This document shows, one piece after another, positions 59,309 to 64,000 of a DNA stretch of 64,000 nucleotides (its first letter is position 1; every line of letters begins with the position of its first letter). The DNA lies in NCBI GenBank assembly GCA_021737275.1, contig JAIPEE010000009.1:1-64000 (forward strand), in the 5' to 3' direction. The position numbers were made by a program, and so were the translations under genes. The notes below the pieces were generated by a model that saw only the letters and a program-made list of their open reading frames with translations, was not told the DNA's origin and ran no database searches. Origin of the DNA: Desulfobacterales bacterium (lineage in GTDB: Bacteria; Desulfobacterota; Desulfobacteria; Desulfobacterales; JAIPEE01).

Positions 59309-60719
59309 TGATGATGATGCTTTAAGAAAAAGTTTTGAAAAAATCCTGTTAGAGGATGGATTTCTCGTAACAGGCGCCGCTTCAGGGGAATCCGGAATCG
59401 AAATTATCCGGAATGAAATTCCTGATCTGGTTATCCTGGATTTGCGACTGCCCGGCATGAACGGCATGGATACGTTCAAGAAAATTTATGAAATCGAACC
59501 TAAATTACCGGTAATTATCATGACCGCCTACGGTACCACCGAAACGGCGATAGAAGCTATCAAGATAGGCGCATTTGACTATATACTCAAGCCTTTTGAT
59601 GTACCGGATATGCTGGATACTATTTCAAAGGCACTGGCTGCAGGTCGTTTGATGAAATCACCCATTGCGCTGGATGCAAAACCGGATACGGCAAAAAGTG
59701 ATGCCATTATCGGCCGCTGCCATGCCATGCAGGAGGTTTATAAATCCATTGGAAAAGCTGCGCCTACTGATGCAACACTTTTAATTCGTGGAGAATCCGG
59801 AACAGGCAAAGAACTGGTTGCCCGTGCTGTCTATCAGCACAGCAAACGTTCTCACAAACCATTTTTGGTAATCAACTGTGTTGCCATCCCTGCTAACCTT
59901 TTGGAGAGCGAGCTTTTTGGTTATGAAAAGGGATCTTTCACCGGTGCCGTTCATCGGCGTATAGGAAAAATTGAACAGGCCAACGGCGGAACGGTACTGC
60001 TGGATGAAATTGGTGATATGCCCATTGATCTGCAGGCAAAATTGCTGCGCCTGCTCCAGGAAAAAAGCATTGAACGGTTAGGCGGACGAGATACCATTCC
60101 AATTGACGTTCGGATCATTGCAGCAACAAACCGGAATCTTGAAACAGCCATTGAACAGGGTACTTTCCGGGAGGATCTTTACTACCGTTTAAAAGTGGTT
60201 ACGATCTGGTTGCCGCCGCTAAACGAACGCGAAGGAGATATTCCGCTTCTGACTGAATATTTTCAATCCAGCTATTCTGCCCGAAATGATGTTCCTAATC
60301 CGGGTATAGCAGATGATGCGCAAAAGCTGTTAAACCGATATTCATGGCCGGGAAATGTCAGAGAGCTGGCTAATGTCATCCGGAAAACCATGATTTTTAA
60401 TCGCGGCATTAAAGTAAGCAGGGAAGATATTCAAAAAGCACTTCACGAAAAGTTGAATAAAGAAAAATCGGTTCCGGAAAATGATCAGACACTTCAGGAC
60501 TGGGTAAGAAAAATGCTTATTCAGCATTCTGAAGAGAATGTCTTTGATAATTGCATCGATTATCTCTCCAGTATTCTGGTTAGTGAAGCACTTGTTTTGA
60601 CTGAAGGAAACCGGTCTCAGGCTGCTAAGCTGCTGTCCCTTTCCCGACCGACACTCCATGCTAAAATTGAAAAATATAAACTTGCTTTTGAAACAAGTGT
60701 AAAAAAAGACAGGAACTGA
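59286..60719 (+). CDS. NtrC-family sigma-54 response regulator (GSFTGA)
   Basis: A 477-residue activator: receiver (IIDDDD; phosphoacceptor aspartate in VILDLRLPGMNGMD), AAA+ domain (Walker A GESGTGKE, loop GSFTGA, Walker B TVLLDEIGDM) and C-terminal Fis-type helix-turn-helix (NRSQAAKLLSLSRPTLHAKI). I prefer the TTG at 59286, with GAGGGA 6 nt upstream; TTG at 59271 is the alternative. It is the only sigma-54 activator among these genes, and both flanking transporter modules have sigma-54 promoters, so it probably drives them. Confidence 0.92.
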   Translation: MNTILIIDDDDALRKSFEKILLEDGFLVTGAASGESGIEIIRNEIPDLVILDLRLPGMNGMDTFKKIYEIEPKLPVIIMTAYGTTETAIEAIKIGAFDYILKPFDVPDMLDTISKALAAGRLMKSPIALDAKPDTAKSDAIIGRCHAMQEVYKSIGKAAPTDATLLIRGESGTGKELVARAVYQHSKRSHKPFLVINCVAIPANLLESELFGYEKGSFTGAVHRRIGKIEQANGGTVLLDEIGDMPIDLQAKLLRLLQEKSIERLGGRDTIPIDVRIIAATNRNLETAIEQGTFREDLYYRLKVVTIWLPPLNEREGDIPLLTEYFQSSYSARNDVPNPGIADDAQKLLNRYSWPGNVRELANVIRKTMIFNRGIKVSREDIQKALHEKLNKEKSVPENDQTLQDWVRKMLIQHSEENVFDNCIDYLSSILVSEALVLTEGNRSQAAKLLSLSRPTLHAKIEKYKLAFETSVKKDRN

Positions 60720-60838
60720 TTAATTCCCTGTATTATTTTAAAAGTGGCACAAAACACATCATTTAAGAATATCCCTCCAGTTAAATACTCAGCAGTATGT
60801 ATCAGTTATTATCTTTTATAATATCACCGGTGTAATAC

Positions 60839-60853
60839 TTTACATCTTGTAAA
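60839..60853. promoter_or_regulatory. Candidate activator site 2 (TTTACA-N3-TGTAAA)
   Basis: TTTACATCTTGTAAA, centred about 104 bp upstream of the sigma-54 promoter at 60950. It shares the TTACA-N3-TGTAA core with 51154-51166; the two distances differ by about one helical turn. A second palindrome, CACCGGTG, is at 60826-60833. Confidence 0.5.
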
Positions 60854-60949
60854 AAATATGGACGCCAGCCGGACTTAGCTTATTTTCTCATTTTAATTCA
60901 ACATACTGTTTTTATAGCTACTTATTTTTTTTAAATGCTCATAAAAATC

Positions 60950-60964
60950 TGGCACGAGCTTTGC
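60950..60964 (+). promoter_or_regulatory. Sigma-54 promoter of transporter-sensor module B
   Basis: TGGCACGAGCTTTGC is a perfect TGGCACG-N4-TTGC match, 27 bp before the kinase start codon. Confidence 0.85.
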
Positions 60965-60991
60965 CTTATAAGTAGTTTATATATTCACTGA

Positions 60992-62686
60992 ATGAGAACT
61001 AAAATGCTGAAAACTTATTCAAAAATAAAAAAATACATTCTGGCAAGTATGATCCTGGCACCGTTTTTACCCTTTATTATAGTGCTGGGTATCGGTTTTT
61101 ACTATTTTACATCATCCATTGAAAATTCAACCCTGGCCGGCCTCAAGCAAACGGTATCGGATCATCGGCAAATGATTGATACCTTCCTTCAGGAACGGAA
61201 ATCAGATCTTATTTTTATTTCAAAAGCCTATGGCCCGGAAACGCTTTTAAAACAGGCGTCCATCCAAAAAGCATATAATGACCTTAACAGCAAATCCCGT
61301 GCATTTGTTGACCTTGGTGTCTTTGACGAAAATGGAATTCACCGTTCTTACAGCGGCCCATATCAACTCACATTGAAAAACTATGAAAATGAATTCTGGT
61401 TTAAACAGGTCATGAAAAAGGGTACCTATATCAGCGATATCTTCCTTGGTTATCGACAGGTGCCCCATTTTGTTATTGCCGTTACCAGTCGGGTAAACAG
61501 TCACGTATGGATCATCCGGGCTACTATTGACACGAAACAGTTCAGCGATCTGGTAGAAAAAGTACAATTCGGCAGAACAGGTGAAGCTTATATACTAAAC
61601 ACCTCTGGAATCTTTCAAACCACACGCCGATCCGGCGGTAATTTAATGGAAACAGATTCGGAATTTACTCAATTTCCATATTCAGATAATGGAATTATGC
61701 ATTTCATAGAAAATATCAAGACCGGAAAAAAATTTTTGTACACATCCACTTTTCTTACTGAAAAAGACTGGCTACTCGTGGTGCGCCAGGAAACCGCTGA
61801 AGTATTCAGACAACTGCATACGGCAAGCTATCTGATTATATTGATCTCACTTTCAGGCGGCGCTGTAATTTTCAGTATCGCGATTGTTCTCACCAACCGG
61901 ATCATTAATCGAATCCGGCAAATTGATAACAAAAACGAATTGATAACCCAGCAGTTGATTCATGCAACCCGGTTATCCGAGTTGGGCGAAATGGCTGCCG
62001 GCTTCGCCCATGAAATCAATAACCCGCTTCAAATCATTAAGAATGAACAGTCCCTTTTACTGTTAATGATTGAGGAGATTAACAAATCTTCATCCGCAAT
62101 TCAGCCCCAAACAAATAAAGAGATAAATGATTCTCTTGAACAGATCGCCATTCAAATTTCAAGGGCAGCCAAAATCACCCAGGCTATTTTGAAGTTCGGC
62201 AGGAAAGAAAAACCATCCATGAGTCAAATCGAACTTCAATCCTTTATACCGGAAATTATAAATATGGTTAAAGGAAAGGCTACGGTTAACGATATCTCAA
62301 TTTTAAAGTATTTTCCGGAAAATGCCGCCCCCATCGTGTGTGGTGATCCGTCACAGCTTCAACAGGTTCTTTTAAATCTTCTGAATAACGCGATTGACGC
62401 AATTTGTGAAGCAAATGACAGTACCGGCGGTGTTATCAAAATTGAGATCGCCCTGCCGGATACATCAACAGTTGAAATATCCGTATCTGATAACGGTATT
62501 GGCATTAATCCTGACAATATTGAGAAAATATTTGCACCGTTTTTTACGACTAAACCAATGGGTCAAGGAACAGGTCTCGGCCTTTCCGTTTGCTATGGGA
62601 TTATTAAAAATATGGGTGGAGAAATGACCGTATCAAGCAATAAAAATGACGGCACCGAATTTAAAATACAGCTACCGGCAGCTTAA
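60992..62686 (+). CDS. dCache-type membrane sensor histidine kinase (module B)
   Basis: A 564-residue kinase, paralogue of the one at 51701-53443. Membrane helices at about 15-40 and 287-310 enclose a periplasmic double-Cache domain (AFVDLGVFDENGIHRSYSGP; SDIFLGYRQVPHFVI). The H-box is AAGFAHEINNPLQI; HATPase motifs NLLNNAIDAI, DNGIGIN, FFTTKPMGQGTGLGLS. The shared sensor signature suggests that both modules detect chemically similar ligands. First gene after a sigma-54 promoter. Confidence 0.93.
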   Translation: MRTKMLKTYSKIKKYILASMILAPFLPFIIVLGIGFYYFTSSIENSTLAGLKQTVSDHRQMIDTFLQERKSDLIFISKAYGPETLLKQASIQKAYNDLNSKSRAFVDLGVFDENGIHRSYSGPYQLTLKNYENEFWFKQVMKKGTYISDIFLGYRQVPHFVIAVTSRVNSHVWIIRATIDTKQFSDLVEKVQFGRTGEAYILNTSGIFQTTRRSGGNLMETDSEFTQFPYSDNGIMHFIENIKTGKKFLYTSTFLTEKDWLLVVRQETAEVFRQLHTASYLIILISLSGGAVIFSIAIVLTNRIINRIRQIDNKNELITQQLIHATRLSELGEMAAGFAHEINNPLQIIKNEQSLLLLMIEEINKSSSAIQPQTNKEINDSLEQIAIQISRAAKITQAILKFGRKEKPSMSQIELQSFIPEIINMVKGKATVNDISILKYFPENAAPIVCGDPSQLQQVLLNLLNNAIDAICEANDSTGGVIKIEIALPDTSTVEISVSDNGIGINPDNIEKIFAPFFTTKPMGQGTGLGLSVCYGIIKNMGGEMTVSSNKNDGTEFKIQLPAA

Positions 62687-62721
62687 TAATTTTGCGTGCA
62701 TTAAAAAAGGAGGAAGAAGCA

Positions 62722-63174
62722 ATGGAACATAATCATATACTGATCGTAGATGATGAAGAAAGGGTTCTGTCTACAAGCAGTAAGCTGCTTTCACAAAAAG
62801 GATTTCAGGTTTCTACAGCATCGAACGCCAAAGAGGCATTGGCCCTCATTGGGCAAAAAGCAATTCATGTGGTGGTCATGGATATCAAGATGCCGGGTAT
62901 GGACGGGATTGAGGCGCTCAAAATTATCAAACAGCAATATCCCCTGATTGAAGTCATTATGTTGACGGGCCATGCCACAGTTGAAACGGCCATTGAGGGT
63001 TTGCAATCCGGCGCATTCGATTTTTTAATAAAACCCGCTGATATAGACGAACTGGCCCAGGCCATTTCGAGGGCGAGTGAAAAGCGTGATCAAATAGAGA
63101 CCAAAATCAGGATGGCCCAAACCAAACACTATATGAAATCTCCCAGGGAGATCATTAAATCGACATCTTCATGA
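62722..63174 (+). CDS. Single-domain response regulator
   Basis: A 150-residue receiver: VDDE, phosphoacceptor aspartate in VVVMDIKMPGMDGIE, MLTGHA, FLIKPA, and a basic C-terminal tail. The ATG at 62722 has GGAGG 8 nt upstream, which decides it over the in-frame start at 62692. It is 35 bp after the module B kinase and highly similar to the module A receiver at 53458. Confidence 0.92.
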   Translation: MEHNHILIVDDEERVLSTSSKLLSQKGFQVSTASNAKEALALIGQKAIHVVVMDIKMPGMDGIEALKIIKQQYPLIEVIMLTGHATVETAIEGLQSGAFDFLIKPADIDELAQAISRASEKRDQIETKIRMAQTKHYMKSPREIIKSTSS

Positions 63175-63207
63175 GACATTAAAATTATTTAAATGGAGAA
63201 TTAAAAG

Positions 63208-63345
63208 ATGGCATTATCTGATATTTTTTTAAAAAAGGGAATCATACGCTTCTCGCGAAATACGGAGCGTAAGTTTTTCTTTTATGCAACCCTTATAATG
63301 TTTCTGGTCTATTTGATGAATAAAGCCATGAAATATTTTACTTAA
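63208..63345 (+). CDS. Small single-pass membrane protein, 45 residues
   Basis: A short gene starting MALSDIFLKKGIIRF with one hydrophobic segment (about residues 23-38, FFFYATLIMFLVYLM) and charged flanks. GGAG lies 9 nt before the ATG. It lies 33 bp after the receiver gene and 22 bp before the transporter gene, all on one strand, so it is probably translated. It could be a small transporter subunit or regulator; module A has no equivalent. Confidence 0.65.
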   Translation: MALSDIFLKKGIIRFSRNTERKFFFYATLIMFLVYLMNKAMKYFT

Positions 63346-63367
63346 CACTTTATAAAAAGGTGAGACA

Positions 63368-64000
63368 ATGACTGCTCAAATAGACAAAGTTAAGCCCACC
63401 GGGTATGACAAATATATCAACTGGAAGCTGTTTATCATTCCATTAGCACTTTTGCTGGTTATTCTGTCGATGCCGACTCCCAAAAGCATGCTGGATGTCG
63501 GTATCGAATATTCTATGGGGTCCAAATATACCATGGAATTTTTATCGAATGAATTATTTGCCATAAAACCGTCGGATCTTTCTCAATGGCAGATGCAACT
63601 GGTAAGAATGATGGACAAAAGCATGCAAACCTCTTCTTTCACCCACAAAGCCTTTTTGAAAAAAAACCGGAATTGGTGTGAAAAAAATGACATACCATCT
63701 TCAGAAGCACATCTTAAGGAAATTAAAAATTTTGTCGGCAGTATGAGTCCGCCAATATTTGAGAAACTTTTAAAGGATGCCTATCAATTACAAACGGATA
63801 AACTCGATTTTGAAAATCTCAGAGAAAGTGAAAAGGCAAATGCCCTGAAAGCCGGTTTTCATGTAAAGGCGGCGGTCGCCATTGTTGTTTTTGTTGTAGC
63901 CTGTTTTATCACTGAGGCCTTACCTTTACCGATGGTGGCTTTTTGTATCGGGATTATTGCCATGTGTACCGGTATCGTCAACAGGGAAAATGTCGCCGGC
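63368..64000 (+). CDS. SLC13/DASS-family transporter, N-terminal part (cut by window)
   Basis: The frame is open to the window end (211 codons visible). After a first membrane helix (about residues 19-36, KLFIIPLALLLVILS) there is a soluble region of about 130 residues (about 37-165, predicted periplasmic or extracytoplasmic). The DASS core then begins with ITEALPLPMVAFCIGIIAM. This is the same layout as the carrier at 54358-55935, with a longer insert. AGGTGAG lies upstream of the ATG. Confidence 0.8.
   Translation, partial: MTAQIDKVKPTGYDKYINWKLFIIPLALLLVILSMPTPKSMLDVGIEYSMGSKYTMEFLSNELFAIKPSDLSQWQMQLVRMMDKSMQTSSFTHKAFLKKNRNWCEKNDIPSSEAHLKEIKNFVGSMSPPIFEKLLKDAYQLQTDKLDFENLRESEKANALKAGFHVKAAVAIVVFVVACFITEALPLPMVAFCIGIIAMCTGIVNRENVAG

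Overview
The window looks like chromosome of an anaerobic member of the Desulfobacterota, probably of the Desulfobacterales. The evidence is the rny / 6S RNA / zapA gene order, an F1 ATP synthase operon with paired b and b' subunits but no a and c genes, an aldehyde:ferredoxin oxidoreductase, two MttB-family methyltransferases, a methylmalonyl-CoA branch next to a succinyl-CoA:acetate-type CoA-transferase, a PEP-CTERM protein, and dense two-component signalling with sigma-54 promoters. The genus cannot be read from the sequence, and all names rest on motif recognition without database searches.

Region 1 (1-19.5 kb, minus strand, core genome). At the left edge a strong promoter and a boxA-like element point out of the window, as in an rRNA operon leader. 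Then, reading against the coordinates, come tyrS, rny, a 6S RNA candidate, zapA, a ZapB-like coiled coil, a short GlmU-type nucleotidyltransferase, atpC-D-G-A-H-F-F', the rod-shape cluster rodA-mrdA-mreD-mreC-mreB, a penicillin-binding-like serine hydrolase and an LD-carboxypeptidase. A plus-strand tRNA-Pro(GGG) with its own promoter and terminator ends this block.

Region 2 (19.4-26.1 kb, accessory). A copy of the last 41 bases of tRNA-Pro (38/41 identical) lies 6.6 kb downstream in the same orientation, the layout left by site-specific integration into a tRNA gene. Between the copies are a twice-frameshifted REP-type transposase, an amidase, a small lipoprotein, a transposase remnant, a tungsten/molybdenum aldehyde oxidoreductase and a MoaD/ThiS-like protein.

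Region 3 (26.2-39.4 kb, catabolic). It holds an iron-sulfur protein, an enolase-superfamily dehydratase, and an operon of two MttB-like methyltransferases, a PYROXD2-like flavoprotein and a PotD-like binding protein. A divergent TetR gene faces this operon across two identical palindromes that bracket the operon promoter. A PEP-CTERM protein and a split saccharopine (lysine catabolism) gene pair follow.

Region 4 (39.8-51.1 kb). It holds two tandem universal stress proteins, a histidine kinase with an NtrC-type regulator, a CoA-transferase, and mce-mcm-meaB. Sigma-54-type promoters precede the stress genes, the CoA-transferase and (more weakly) mce, so the adjacent kinase/regulator pair is a candidate controller.

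Region 5 (51.2-64 kb) is the most unusual. Two related modules, each a dCache-type sensor kinase, single-domain receivers and an SLC13/DASS anion transporter with an added N-terminal soluble domain, flank a REC-kinase hybrid, another receiver, a kinase and an NtrC-type activator. Both modules start from near-perfect sigma-54 promoters, and each has a TTACA-N3-TGTAA palindrome about 105-116 bp upstream. I propose a self-contained, duplicated transport-sensing phosphorelay; its substrate is unknown.
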